Shown piece after piece: positions 52,040 through 61,236 of a stretch of 64,000 nucleotides of DNA. The stretch comes from Hydrogenothermus marinus (GTDB lineage Bacteria; Aquificota; Aquificia; Aquificales; Hydrogenothermaceae). The notes under the pieces are model-generated. The model ran no database searches, was not told the DNA's origin, and worked only from the letters and a program-made list of their open reading frames with translations. The stretch lies in the NCBI RefSeq assembly GCF_003688665.1, contig NZ_REFO01000011.1, positions 124,001-188,000 of the forward strand, read 5' to 3'. The position numbers and the translations under genes were made by a program. Within the stretch, counting starts at the first letter, position 1. Each line of letters starts with the position of its first letter.

Positions 52040-52327
52040 ATGGGAAAACTAAAAATAGTAATAGATAGAATTACATGTGAAGGAATTGGACCTTGTGCTG
52101 AAGAAACAGATTTAATAGAACTTGACAAAAGACATAAAGCAGTATTTTTAGAGCCTGGCAAAGACAAAGAAGAACTTTTTAAACAGTTAGAAGAAAAGAA
52201 AAAACAGGTTGTAGAAGTAGAAGTTCCTATTGACAAAGAGGAAGAAATTTTTAGAGCAGCTGAAGCTTGCCCAGTAGATGCAATTATAATATATGATGCA
52301 GAAACAGGAGAACAACTTTATCCATAA
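52040..52327 (+). CDS. Ferredoxin with three cluster cysteines (probable [3Fe-4S] type)
   Basis: A 95-aa protein beginning MGKLKIVIDRITCEGIGPC. Cluster cysteines are C13 and C19 (C-x5-C) and C77 in EACPVDAI; the fourth Cys of [4Fe-4S] ferredoxins is missing. The C-x5-C...CP pattern matches [3Fe-4S] ferredoxins, with an insertion of charged residues between the halves. It could carry electrons for the 2-oxoacid oxidoreductase, whose operon has no ferredoxin-like subunit; this is speculation. GAGGTAA precedes the ATG. Confidence 0.8.
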   Translation: MGKLKIVIDRITCEGIGPCAEETDLIELDKRHKAVFLEPGKDKEELFKQLEEKKKQVVEVEVPIDKEEEIFRAAEACPVDAIIIYDAETGEQLYP

Positions 52328-52336
52328 GAGATTAAA

Positions 52337-52447
52337 ATGCTAAATAAAATTTATCAATGGTATGAAGCAGGAATTAAATACACTTTAATTGTAATTCCTA
52401 TTATATTATTTATTGTTATGGCTTATTTATATGTAAAATCAAGCTAA
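52337..52447 (+). CDS. 36-aa single-TM peptide, unknown function
   Basis: A short frame nine bases after the ferredoxin stop encoding MLNKIYQWYEAG, then one TM helix (about residues 14-33) and a short basic end. The upstream AAGAG is a possible binding site. It lies in line with the ferredoxin and lipoprotein genes. The amphipathic start plus one helix is typical of small membrane regulators or subunits, but I know no family for it. Confidence 0.45.
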   Translation: MLNKIYQWYEAGIKYTLIVIPIILFIVMAYLYVKSS

Positions 52448-52461
52448 AATAGGTAAAAAAT

Positions 52462-52905
52462 ATGAAAAAAATAATAATTTTTTTACAGATTATAGCCATA
52501 GGTATTTTATCTTTCAGCTGTACAAGAATGTATAACTCAAATGAAGTTTCAGTATATGATACAAATACAGTATTAACATATGAAGAAGGAGTTGTTGAGG
52601 ATATAAAACCTGTAATTATAAAAGATGATGGAAGTGGAACATTTATAGGGGCAGCTATCGGTGCTGTTCTTGGAAGTTTTATAGGGGAAGGGAAAGCAAC
52701 ATCTTTATCTACTTTATTAGGTGGTTTGGTTGGAGCTTATGCAGGAAATCAACTTGACAAAGCAAATGCAGAAGAACTTTTTATTAAATTAGATAATAGT
52801 AGAAAAATAGTTGTAATTGTAAAAGGTGTAAATATTCAAAAAGGAGATAGAGTTAGAATTATAAAAGAGGGAAATAAAATAGTTAGAGTTGAAAGAATAA
52901 CATAA
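52462..52905 (+). CDS. Lipoprotein with a glycine-zipper (2TM/SlyB-like) domain
   Basis: The 147-aa precursor has a signal peptide with lipobox LSFSC (lipidated Cys about residue 20). A glycine-zipper pair follows, GTFIGAAIGAVLGSFIG and LSTLLGGLVGAYAGNQL, then a C-terminal beta segment with GVNIQKGDRVRIIKEG. This is the layout of SlyB/PcP-type outer-membrane lipoproteins, which help keep the envelope stable. It is probably matured by Lnt, coded just upstream on the other strand. Confidence 0.82.
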   Translation: MKKIIIFLQIIAIGILSFSCTRMYNSNEVSVYDTNTVLTYEEGVVEDIKPVIIKDDGSGTFIGAAIGAVLGSFIGEGKATSLSTLLGGLVGAYAGNQLDKANAEELFIKLDNSRKIVVIVKGVNIQKGDRVRIIKEGNKIVRVERIT

Positions 52906-52969
52906 TTGAATTTTTTTATCTGAATATGTTAACTTATTCTTAATATTAAGTTAACAAAATGGAAATAAA

Positions 52970-53668
52970 TTGAAATTAATAGAAAAAAACTTCTCAAAAT
53001 ATAGCCAATTTTATGAAAAATATGCAAACATTCAAAAAGAAGTTTCTTTAGAATTTAAAAAATATTTTTTCGTAGGTAAAGGTTTAGATTTAGGATGTGG
53101 AACTGGATTTTTAACACAAGTAGTCAAAAATGATTTTAATAAAATAATTGGAGTAGATATTTCCAAAAATATGATTGATATTTACAATAAAAAAGGATTT
53201 ATAGGAATTACAGCAGATATTCAGAGTTTACCTTTTAAAAAAAATAGCATTGATTTTGCAGTTTCAAGTTTTGCTCTTCATTGGACAGATATTAAAAAAT
53301 CTTTTAAAGAAATTTATAGAGTTTTAAAAGAAGAAGGAAAATTTGTATTTAATATTCCAATTAAAGACTCTCTTTCAGAAATACATAATATTTTAGATAA
53401 AGAAACATTTAAGTTTTATTCAAAAGATTGTGTTGTAGAAAGTTTAAAGCCTTATTTTAGAATTGAAAATATAACTATCAAGCAAAAAAAATTATCCTTT
53501 GAAAACGGTAAAGATTTATCTCTTTATTTTAAACTTACAGGAACTTCTCTCAATCAAAAAGACAAAACCATAGGAGAAAAGCTAAAAAATATAAAAAAAC
53601 TATTTAATACAAGCTATCCTATAAATACTAAATTTAAGCTATTATTTATTGAGGCAATTAAGAGTTAA
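52970..53668 (+). CDS. SAM-dependent methyltransferase, BioC-like
   Basis: A 232-aa class I methyltransferase: KNFSKYSQFYEKYANIQKEV at the start, SAM motif GLDLGCGTGFLTQV, then ADIQSLPFKKNSIDFAVSSF and LHWTDIKKSFKEIYRVLKE. The start and the WTDI...EIYRVL stretch resemble BioC, the malonyl-ACP O-methyltransferase that opens biotin synthesis, but a generic methyltransferase is possible. The start is TTG; the nearby ATG at 52959 is out of frame and stops after four codons. No other bio genes are near. Its end overlaps the convergent gene by 11 bases. Confidence 0.7.
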   Translation: MKLIEKNFSKYSQFYEKYANIQKEVSLEFKKYFFVGKGLDLGCGTGFLTQVVKNDFNKIIGVDISKNMIDIYNKKGFIGITADIQSLPFKKNSIDFAVSSFALHWTDIKKSFKEIYRVLKEEGKFVFNIPIKDSLSEIHNILDKETFKFYSKDCVVESLKPYFRIENITIKQKKLSFENGKDLSLYFKLTGTSLNQKDKTIGEKLKNIKKLFNTSYPINTKFKLLFIEAIKS

Positions 53669-53948
53669 CTTTATTTGCTCTAAAAATTCTCATTTTTTGC
53701 CCATCTATAATCTCATATTCAGGTTCAAAAACCTCTTCAGAAGAAAATAAATCTTTAACATTATAATTTGCACAGATAGCATTTATAGCTTTTTTTATTT
53801 CCTCTTTATCCATTACATCTGTTTCCCAGTAAGTTGCAAAAACAAGATTTCCTTCTGCATCATGTATTGCAAGTCTTACCTCATCTACTAATTTTTCTGT
53901 AGGATCGCCATATAAAGTTAATGTTGCATATAAATCTTTATTTTCCAT
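53658..53948 (-). CDS. Conserved-looking small acidic protein, unknown function
   Basis: A ~96-aa soluble protein with no signal peptide: MENKDLYATLTLYGDPTEKL, then LVFATYWETDVMDKEEIKKAI and FEPEYEIIDGQKMRIFRAN. It seems an alpha/beta fold and has one Cys. I choose the Met three codons inside the longest frame, because AAGGA lies seven bases before it and abuts the earlier ATG. I do not recognise the family. Neighbours on both sides are on the other strand. Confidence 0.6.
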   Translation of the reverse strand: MENKDLYATLTLYGDPTEKLVDEVRLAIHDAEGNLVFATYWETDVMDKEEIKKAINAICANYNVKDLFSSEEVFEPEYEIIDGQKMRIFRANKVNS

Positions 53949-54038
53949 TTTATACATCCTTTTTAGATAAAATTATAACCTATACTTTTATATTTTCGAT
54001 AAAATTTTTTATTTAAAAAAGTTTTAGGAGGTTTGAGA

Positions 54039-54827
54039 ATGAAAAAAATTTTAATACCTATCTTGGCAGTTGGCTTACCTGTTTTTGCTTCAGAAGTTTC
54101 AGAGAATAATGAAGAATCTAAGGAACTTGGAGTAGAGTTTTCTGTTGACTACTGGGTGGCTTTTCCTGATGGAAATATAAATGTAGAAGGGAAAAATTAT
54201 GGTATGGATACTATTGGATATGATAAAGCAAAAGATATAGGAGCTAAATTTATATATGAAGGACTTTTAGACAAAAACTTAAATCTTGTTTTGGCATATA
54301 CACCTATTAAATTTGAAGCAAAAGATAAAGAGGCAACATCTAATATATCTATAAAAGAGTTTAACGTAGCTCCTAGTGAAAAATATGAAAGCAAATATGA
54401 TTTTAATAATTATGATTTTGGGCTTTTATATGATATTGAGGAACTAAAAGAAAAAACAGAAGATAGATTGGATATAAGAGTTGGTGCAAGTTTAAGATAT
54501 TTAAATGCAAGTATGGAATTTAAAGCTGAAAATGGCTCTGAATATAAAAAAGATTATTCAAGTTTAAAACCTATGTTTGATATTGAAGCAGAAACAGAAG
54601 TTTTACCTGTAAATCAAGATTTAACTGCTGAAATTATTTTAGAACTACAGTCTTATGTATGGAATGGAGAGTATTTACATGATTTTATAGATTCTGCAAG
54701 GGTAAATTATAAACATTTCTTTGTAGAAGCAGGATATAGAGTAATAAAATATAAACTTAAAGATGGAGATATAAAATCTAAAAATACTGCAGAAGGATTC
54801 TTCTCAAGTGTAGGTGTTATGTTTTAG
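54039..54827 (+). CDS. Outer-membrane beta-barrel protein
   Basis: The 262-aa precursor has a signal peptide (MKKILIPILAVGLPVFA, then SEVS). The mature part is made of amphipathic beta-strands, such as LNLVLAYTPIKFEA, LDIRVGASLRYLNA and HFFVEAGYRVIKYKLKD, and ends in GVMF with a terminal Phe. The composition fits an 8-10-stranded barrel of the TIGR04219 kind; function unknown. AGGAGG is seven bases before the ATG; a TTG two codons upstream is rejected. Confidence 0.75.
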   Translation: MKKILIPILAVGLPVFASEVSENNEESKELGVEFSVDYWVAFPDGNINVEGKNYGMDTIGYDKAKDIGAKFIYEGLLDKNLNLVLAYTPIKFEAKDKEATSNISIKEFNVAPSEKYESKYDFNNYDFGLLYDIEELKEKTEDRLDIRVGASLRYLNASMEFKAENGSEYKKDYSSLKPMFDIEAETEVLPVNQDLTAEIILELQSYVWNGEYLHDFIDSARVNYKHFFVEAGYRVIKYKLKDGDIKSKNTAEGFFSSVGVMF

Positions 54828-54840
54828 TCTATATTTAAGA

Positions 54841-54849
54841 TGATATAAT
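54841..54849 (+). promoter_or_regulatory. Extended -10 promoter element for valS
   Basis: TGATATAAT stands 44 bases before the valS start codon, identical to the elements at 7671 and 20188. Confidence 0.45.
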
Positions 54850-54893
54850 ACTAAATTGCACAATTTAGTAACTTTTTAAGGAGGATTTCTATA

Positions 54894-57800
54894 TTGCCAC
54901 TTAATGAATATAATCCTGCACAGATAGAAGAAAAATGGTATAGAAATTGGCTAAAGGATAACATATTTTACGCTACTCCTGAAAATGAAGCAGAATCTTT
55001 TTCTGTTGTAATGCCACCGCCAAATGTTACTGGAAGTCTTCATATTGGCCATGCTTTAAATATAACTCTTCAAGATATTTCTGTTAGATATAAAAGAATG
55101 AAAGGTTATAACACTTTATGGCTACCAGGATTTGATCATGCAGGAATTGCTACTCAATGGGTAGTTACAAGACAGCTTGAAGAAAAAGGAATAAAAAGAT
55201 TTGATTTAGGAAGAGAAAAATTTATACAAAAAGTATGGGAATGGGTACCAAAAGCAAGAGATACTATAAAAAAACAGGTTGAAAAAATTGGAGCATCTTG
55301 TGATTGGTCAAAACAAAGATTTACTTTAGATGAAGGTTTTGCAAGAGCAGTAAGGGAAGCATTTTATAGACTTTATAAAGAAGGATATATATTTAAAGCA
55401 CCTTACATAGTTAACTGGGACCCAAAAGATAGGACAGCTATTTCTGATCTTGAAGTTGAGTATAAAGAAGAAAAAGGAAATCTTTGGTATATAAAATATC
55501 CAGTAGTTGATGAAAATGGAAATGAAACAGGTGAATATATTACTGTAGCTACAACAAGACCAGAAACTATGCTTGGAGATACTGCAGTAGCAGTACATCC
55601 TGAAGATGAAAGATATAAACATTTAGTAGGCAAAAAAGTAAAACTTCCATTAGCAAAAGAGATAAGAAAAACATGGGATGATAAAGAAGTTTCAAATCTT
55701 ATTCCAATAATAGCAGATGAATATGTTGATCCAGAATATGGAACAGGAGCAGTAAAAATAACACCAGCTCACGATCCAAATGATTTTGAAGTAGGTAAAA
55801 GACATAATTTACCTATGGTAATAGTTATGGATGAATCTGCTACCATGAATGAAAATGCAGGAGAGTTTAAAGGGCTAAATAGATTTGAAGCAAGAAAAAA
55901 AATAGTAGAAAAACTTAAAGAAATAGGACTTTTAGAAAAAATAGAAGACATAGTCCATAGTGTCGGACATTCTCAAAGATCAGGAGCAGTCGTAGAGCCA
56001 TATCTTTCCATACAATGGTTTGTTAATACCAAAAAGCTTGCAAAAAATGCTATAAAAGTTGTAGAGAATGAAGATATAAGATTTATTCCAAAACAATGGG
56101 AAAAAACCTATTTAAACTGGATGTATGAGATTAGAGAGTGGTGTATATCTAGACAGATATGGTGGGGACATAGAATCCCTGTATGGTATTGTCAAGATTG
56201 TAATAATGTAAATGTATTTAATGATGAAATTTTTGAAAATATTGCAGATAAAGTAATATTTAATATCTATGCAGATACAAGAATATCTCAGTTTTTTACA
56301 TTAAAAGAGTTAGAAAGCTATTTAAACAGCCAAAACTTTACTCATTCAGATAAAACAAATCTTGAGTTTTATGAAAAGATTGTTTTCAAAAAAGATATAC
56401 CTCAATTAAAAAAAGAAAATCTACACCAGTTTTTAGATAAAAATTATAAAAAGGTTCCTTCATTAAATAAAGAAAATAATGAAGATTTTATAGGTTTTGT
56501 ACCACATGCAATTTTCTATATGTATATTAATGGATATATAAAAGATAATTTTACAGCTGAAGATATTTTAAAAGCTTACAAAGAACATGAAAAAGAGATA
56601 AAAGATATTCTAAATATGTTCTTAAATAGAATAAAAAAAGAGGAAATCTTAAAAGATAAAGAAAAATTAGAAAAATGGCTTATAGATCATGCATATGGTA
56701 ACTGCAAAAATGGAAGAATTTTCTTTTCAGAAATAGATGGCAGTTTTGGAATTATTGAAGAAAGTATAAAAGATGTTTATTACTTTATAGATTTAAAATG
56801 TGAAAAATGTGGAAGTAGAAACTTAAAACAAGAAGAAGATGTACTTGATACTTGGTTTTCATCAGGACTTTGGCCATTTGGAACTCTTGGTTGGCCTGAA
56901 AATACAAAAGAGCTTAATAAATATTATCCAACTTCATTACTTGTAACTGGATTTGATATTATCTTCTTCTGGGTTGCAAGAATGATAATGATGGGAATGC
57001 ATTTTATGAAAGAAAAACCATTTTCAGATGTGTATATTCATGCTCTTGTTAGAGATGAAAAAGGCGAGAAAATGTCTAAAACAAAAGGAAATGTAATAGA
57101 TCCTTTAGATATGGTTAAAAAATATGGAGCAGACTCTTTAAGATTTACTTTAGCTGCTTTAGCAGCTCAAGGAAGAGATATAAAACTTTCAGAAAAAAGA
57201 ATAGAAGGATATAAACATTTTGCAAATAAAATCTGGAATGCATCCAAATATGTCCTTCAAAATATAGATAAAGCAACTGTAGTTTCAGATATTTTATCTC
57301 TCAATTTATCAGAAGAAGATAAATGGATAATATCTAAACTTCAAAAAACTATAAAAAAATTAGAAGATGCATTAACAAGTTATAGATATAATGATTATGC
57401 AAATAGTATTTATGACTTTTTCTGGCATGATTACTGTGATTGGTATCTTGAGTTTACAAAAGAAAGAATATACAAAGGCTCAGATAAAGATAAACAGACA
57501 GCAATATCTGTATTAATCTATGTTTTAGACCAGTCTATGAGACTTTTACATCCAGTTATGCCATTTATTACTGAAGAAATATGGCAAAAAATACCTACAA
57601 AAGATAAAGAGTATTTACCTATAGCTAATTTCCCTGAATATGATGAAAATAAAGTTTTTGAAAAAGAAGAACAGTTAGTAGAAGATATTAAAGAGATGAT
57701 TATTGGAATTAGAGCAACAAGGGCAGATTTTGGTATCCAGCCTTCAAGAAAAGTAGATGTATTTATAAAACCTACAAATAAAGAAATAGAAAGGGTTTTA

Positions 57801-58148
57801 AATAATTTAGTAAACTCATTAAAAGGACTTATAAAAGCAGAAAATCTAAAAATATCAACAGAACTTGAAAAACCAGAAAATATGGCAGTATCTATTTCAA
57901 AAATAGCAGAAAGTTATCTTGATATAGCCGGCGCTATTGATATAGAAAAAGAGTTAGAAAGACAGAAAAAAGTATTAAAAGATATTGAAAAATCTATATC
58001 TATATCTGAGAAAAAGCTTTCAAATGAAAACTTTGTAAAAAAAGCACCTGAGCATGTAGTAGAAAAGGAAAGACAGCTTTATAATGAACTAAAAGAAAAA
58101 CAAGAAAAAGTTAGTAAAATAATTGAAAGCTTGAAAAAACTAAAATAA
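54894..58148 (+). CDS. valS: Valyl-tRNA synthetase with a ~180-residue insertion in its zinc ribbon
   Basis: A class I synthetase of 1084 aa, against ~870-950 in most bacteria. LHIGHALN and EKMSKTKGNVIDP are the HIGH and KMSKS motifs; the editing domain includes TTRPETMLGDTAVAVHPED. C433/C436 (WYCQDC) and C636/C639 (CEKCG) are normally ~20 residues apart but here are 200 apart. The insertion, residues ~440-630, is Lys/Glu-rich and helical. A C-terminal coiled coil follows (about 1015-1084). The start is TTG with AGGAGG upstream. gmhA follows after ten bases. Confidence 0.95.
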   Translation: MPLNEYNPAQIEEKWYRNWLKDNIFYATPENEAESFSVVMPPPNVTGSLHIGHALNITLQDISVRYKRMKGYNTLWLPGFDHAGIATQWVVTRQLEEKGIKRFDLGREKFIQKVWEWVPKARDTIKKQVEKIGASCDWSKQRFTLDEGFARAVREAFYRLYKEGYIFKAPYIVNWDPKDRTAISDLEVEYKEEKGNLWYIKYPVVDENGNETGEYITVATTRPETMLGDTAVAVHPEDERYKHLVGKKVKLPLAKEIRKTWDDKEVSNLIPIIADEYVDPEYGTGAVKITPAHDPNDFEVGKRHNLPMVIVMDESATMNENAGEFKGLNRFEARKKIVEKLKEIGLLEKIEDIVHSVGHSQRSGAVVEPYLSIQWFVNTKKLAKNAIKVVENEDIRFIPKQWEKTYLNWMYEIREWCISRQIWWGHRIPVWYCQDCNNVNVFNDEIFENIADKVIFNIYADTRISQFFTLKELESYLNSQNFTHSDKTNLEFYEKIVFKKDIPQLKKENLHQFLDKNYKKVPSLNKENNEDFIGFVPHAIFYMYINGYIKDNFTAEDILKAYKEHEKEIKDILNMFLNRIKKEEILKDKEKLEKWLIDHAYGNCKNGRIFFSEIDGSFGIIEESIKDVYYFIDLKCEKCGSRNLKQEEDVLDTWFSSGLWPFGTLGWPENTKELNKYYPTSLLVTGFDIIFFWVARMIMMGMHFMKEKPFSDVYIHALVRDEKGEKMSKTKGNVIDPLDMVKKYGADSLRFTLAALAAQGRDIKLSEKRIEGYKHFANKIWNASKYVLQNIDKATVVSDILSLNLSEEDKWIISKLQKTIKKLEDALTSYRYNDYANSIYDFFWHDYCDWYLEFTKERIYKGSDKDKQTAISVLIYVLDQSMRLLHPVMPFITEEIWQKIPTKDKEYLPIANFPEYDENKVFEKEEQLVEDIKEMIIGIRATRADFGIQPSRKVDVFIKPTNKEIERVLNNLVNSLKGLIKAENLKISTELEKPENMAVSISKIAESYLDIAGAIDIEKELERQKKVLKDIEKSISISEKKLSNENFVKKAPEHVVEKERQLYNELKEKQEKVSKIIESLKKLK

Positions 58149-58158
58149 AAGGTAAAAG

Positions 58159-58737
58159 ATGGAAGAATTTGTTGAGAAAATATTTTTAGAAAGTGCAAAA
58201 CTTAAAGAAGAGTTTGCCTATCAATACTCTGAAGATATAGTAAATCTTGGTATTTTAATGGCTAAAAGGCTTAAAATGGGATATAAGATTTTAATATGTG
58301 GAAATGGTGGAAGTGCTGCAGATAGTCAGCATTTTGCCGCAGAGATAGTTGGAAGATTTGAAAAAGAAAGAAAAGGTTATCCTGCTATAGCTTTAACAAC
58401 AGATACCTCAGCTTTAACAGCTATAGGAAATGACTATGGATTTGAAGAAATATTTTCAAGACAAGTAGAAGCTCTTGGAGAAAAAGGAGATATTCTTATT
58501 GGAATATCAACAAGTGGAAATTCAAAAAATGTAATAAAAGCAGTAGAAAAAGCAAAAGAATTAAATCTATTTACAGTAGGATTTTTAGGAAAAGATGGTG
58601 GTAAACTAAAAAATATAGTAGATAAAGCCTTTATTGTTCCTCATAATAATACTGCAAGGATTCAAGAAGTTCATCTGACCTTAGAACATACATTATGCAA
58701 AATAATAGATATGTATTTAACAGGAGAAATATCTTAA
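58159..58737 (+). CDS. gmhA: Sedoheptulose-7-phosphate isomerase
   Basis: The 192-aa SIS-fold enzyme makes D-glycero-D-manno-heptose 7-phosphate for the LPS inner core. Hallmarks are [57 protein letters not shown] and [13 protein letters not shown]. The presence of heptose synthesis supports a true outer membrane. It directly follows valS and ends in a terminator. Confidence 0.94.
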   Translation: MEEFVEKIFLESAKLKEEFAYQYSEDIVNLGILMAKRLKMGYKILICGNGGSAADSQHFAAEIVGRFEKERKGYPAIALTTDTSALTAIGNDYGFEEIFSRQVEALGEKGDILIGISTSGNSKNVIKAVEKAKELNLFTVGFLGKDGGKLKNIVDKAFIVPHNNTARIQEVHLTLEHTLCKIIDMYLTGEIS

Positions 58738-58744
58738 ATATATG

Positions 58745-58772
58745 ATGAGGGCTAAAAGCCCTCATTTTTTTT
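58745..58772. terminator. Intrinsic terminator after gmhA
   Basis: ATGAGGGCT (58745-58753) and AGCCCTCAT (58757-58765) form a perfect nine-base-pair stem with an AAA loop, followed by eight T. It separates gmhA from the convergent ferredoxin gene. Confidence 0.88.
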
Positions 58773-59106
58773 AAAACATTCCTGGAGGTTTTCCTTTAGA
58801 TGTTATAAGTCTTTCTACAGGCTCCCCACCTAAGATATGTTTTTCAATAATTTCTTCTACATCATCTGGAGTAACCCTTCCATACCAAACTGCATCAGGA
58901 TAAACAACTACATTTGGACCAAACATACAAGGCCCTAAGCATCCTGTTGGAGTTACTGCCATTTTACTCATTAATTCTGGTTTAGTCATTAAAACTTCTT
59001 GAAACTTAGTAAATATTTTGTCAGAGCCTTGAGCTCCACAAGATGGCATTCCTGGTGGTTTATTTTGCATACATACAAAAACATGTCTAAAAGTTTGATC
59101 TGCCAT
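58771..59106 (-). CDS. Thioredoxin-fold [2Fe-2S] ferredoxin
   Basis: A 111-aa protein with the four cluster cysteines C12, C23, C56 and C60, the pattern of the Aquifex/Azotobacter-type [2Fe-2S] ferredoxins related to NuoE. HVFVCMQNKPPGMPSCGAQGS and VTPTGCLGPCMFGPNVVVYPD are close to that family. It is a soluble electron carrier whose partner is not known here. AGGAGG precedes the ATG. Confidence 0.92.
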   Translation of the reverse strand: MADQTFRHVFVCMQNKPPGMPSCGAQGSDKIFTKFQEVLMTKPELMSKMAVTPTGCLGPCMFGPNVVVYPDAVWYGRVTPDDVEEIIEKHILGGEPVERLITSKGKPPGMF

Positions 59107-59191
59107 TTAGTTTCCTCCTTGAAAATTTTTTTAAAATTGTAAATCTAAATATTACTAAAAAAAAATGATTTAAGTTAGATTTTTCTTTTCC

Positions 59192-59200
59192 TGTTAAAAT
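59192..59200 (+). promoter_or_regulatory. Possible extended -10 element for pyrF-rpoN-hpf
   Basis: TGTTAAAAT (TGn with TAAAAT, five of six consensus bases) lies 39 bases before the pyrF ATG. No -35 box stands out. Confidence 0.3.
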
Positions 59201-59239
59201 ATATTGGCAAATTTTTAAAAGGAGCTTAAACTTAAAAAT

Positions 59240-59929
59240 ATGAAAAAGAAAAAAAGGTTAGCAGTAGCTTTAGACTTTACAACTATAGAAGAAGCAGAAA
59301 AATTTTTATATAATATTGAAGATAAAGATATAATTATTAAAATTGGATACTCTTTATTCATAAAGTATGGTACAGATATTACAGATTTTGTAAAAAACAG
59401 AGGTTTTGACCTGTTTTTAGATTTAAAACTTCATGATATACCAAATACAGTCTATAATGGGGTAAAAGCGGCTCTTTATACAGGAGCAGACTATTTGACA
59501 ATTCATACCTTAGGTGGTATTAAAATGTTAGAAAAAGCAGTTGAAGCTAAGAAGGATTCAGATTTAAAATTACTTGGCGTTACAATATTAACAAGTCATG
59601 ATGAAAAATATTTAGATTATATAGGTAGTAAATATTCTATTAAAGAATTAGCTTTAAAACTTTCAAAAAATGCAGTAAATATAGGTATAGATGGCATTGT
59701 TTGCTCTGCAGAAGAGGTAAAACAGATAAAAGAAGACATAAAGAAAGAATTTATAGCAGTAGTACCGGGAATAAGAACTGAAAAAATAGAAGGAGATGAT
59801 CAAAAAAGAGTATTAACACCAGAAGAAGCTATAAATCTTGGAGCCGATATTATTGTTGTAGGAAGGCCTATAATAAAAGCAAAAGATCCAAATAAAAAAA
59901 TTAAAGAAATAAAAGAAAGAATAAATTAA
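59240..59929 (+). CDS. pyrF: Orotidine 5'-phosphate decarboxylase
   Basis: The 229-aa TIM-barrel enzyme makes UMP from OMP. The catalytic charge network is [36 protein letters not shown] and [12 protein letters not shown] are the other conserved segments. AAGGAG is upstream of the ATG. The stop overlaps the rpoN start by one base, which makes an unusual but tight pyrF-rpoN coupling. Confidence 0.95.
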   Translation: MKKKKRLAVALDFTTIEEAEKFLYNIEDKDIIIKIGYSLFIKYGTDITDFVKNRGFDLFLDLKLHDIPNTVYNGVKAALYTGADYLTIHTLGGIKMLEKAVEAKKDSDLKLLGVTILTSHDEKYLDYIGSKYSIKELALKLSKNAVNIGIDGIVCSAEEVKQIKEDIKKEFIAVVPGIRTEKIEGDDQKRVLTPEEAINLGADIIVVGRPIIKAKDPNKKIKEIKERIN

Positions 59930-61236
59930 TGAAACAAACTTTAAATTTAAAACTTTCAAATAAGCTTGTAATTACTTTAAGTTTAAAACAACAGATAAAA
60001 ATTTTAACTTTAAATAAATTAGAACTTAAAGAAGAAATAAGACATGAGCTTGAGGAAAATCCATTTTTAGAAGAGATAGCAAATTTAGAATCTGATTATA
60101 TGCCTTTAAAAGATTTATCTTCTTATTATAATGAAGATGAAGAGATTTCATTATCTAATAGAATAGCTTATACACCAACACTTTTTGATATCCTTGATTT
60201 TCAGATAGATTTAGAATTTGAAGGCAAAGAAAAAGATATTGCAAGAGAAATTATTGGAAATTTAGATGAAAAAGGTTTATTAGATGTAGATATAGAAGAT
60301 ATTGCAAATAAGCTTAAAGTTTCAAAAGAAAAAGTAGAAGAAGTTAGAAAAAGGGTTTTAAAATTAGAACCAACTGGTATTGGTGCTAAAAGCATAGAGG
60401 AATATTTAATTACTCAATATGAAGAAAGATATGGAAAAGATGAAGTTGTAGAAAAAATTATTAAAGAAGATGCTTTTTATCTAAATGATATTGAATATTT
60501 AAAAGAAAAATATTCTTCTATTCATGAAGAGGAATTAAAGGACAAAATCTGTAATATAAAGCAACTTACACCATATCCAACTTTTGATTTATCTTTGGAT
60601 AATGTTCAATATATAGAACCTGATATATTTATTGTTGAAAAAGAAGATGGATTTGATATAAAAATAAATGAAACAGGTATTCCTAATTTAAAATTAACTA
60701 CTCAGTATAAAAAATTAATTAATAAAAAAGATTTATCACCAGAAACTAAAAAGTTTTTAGAAGAAAAATTGGAAAAAGCAATAGGAATAATTAAAGGGAT
60801 TCAACAAAGAAGAGAAAATTTAGAAAAGATAACAAAAGCTTTAGTAGAAGCCCAAACTGAATTTCTAAAAAAAGGTAAAGCATATTTAAAACCATTAACG
60901 TTAAAAGATATTTCTGAAAAAGTTGAATTACATGAATCAACTATTAGTAGAATTATTTCAAATAAATATGCATATACGCCTCTTGGGGTTATTCCTTTAA
61001 AATCTTTCCTTGCTTCAAAAGTAAGCAAGCTCAGTCAAGATATATCTTCAGAAAAAGTAAAATATCTTATAAAAGAGATTATTGAAAAAGAAGATAAGAA
61101 AAAACCTTTAAGTGACGAAGGAATATCTAAGGTACTTAGAAAAGAATATGGAATTAGAGTAGCAAGAAGGACAATAGCAAAATATAGAGAAGAATTAAAA
61201 ATACCAAATTCAACTGCAAGGAGGAAGAAAAAATGA
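59929..61236 (+). CDS. rpoN: RNA polymerase sigma-54 factor
   Basis: The 435-aa sigma factor has all three regions: an N-terminal activator-interaction region (LSLKQQIKILTLNKLEL then HELEENPFLEE), a core-binding region (about 80-300), a helix-turn-helix segment (LKDISEKVELHESTISRII), and the RpoN box ARRTIAKYREELKIP at the C-terminus. It directs enhancer-dependent transcription. The hpf start overlaps its stop by four bases, the common rpoN-hpf pairing. Confidence 0.95.
   Translation: MKQTLNLKLSNKLVITLSLKQQIKILTLNKLELKEEIRHELEENPFLEEIANLESDYMPLKDLSSYYNEDEEISLSNRIAYTPTLFDILDFQIDLEFEGKEKDIAREIIGNLDEKGLLDVDIEDIANKLKVSKEKVEEVRKRVLKLEPTGIGAKSIEEYLITQYEERYGKDEVVEKIIKEDAFYLNDIEYLKEKYSSIHEEELKDKICNIKQLTPYPTFDLSLDNVQYIEPDIFIVEKEDGFDIKINETGIPNLKLTTQYKKLINKKDLSPETKKFLEEKLEKAIGIIKGIQQRRENLEKITKALVEAQTEFLKKGKAYLKPLTLKDISEKVELHESTISRIISNKYAYTPLGVIPLKSFLASKVSKLSQDISSEKVKYLIKEIIEKEDKKKPLSDEGISKVLRKEYGIRVARRTIAKYREELKIPNSTARRKKK

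Noticed and set aside
56211-56783. Intein inside valS
   Set aside because: There is no N-terminal Cys/Ser splice block and no His-Asn plus Cys/Ser/Thr junction; the block also lacks endonuclease motifs.
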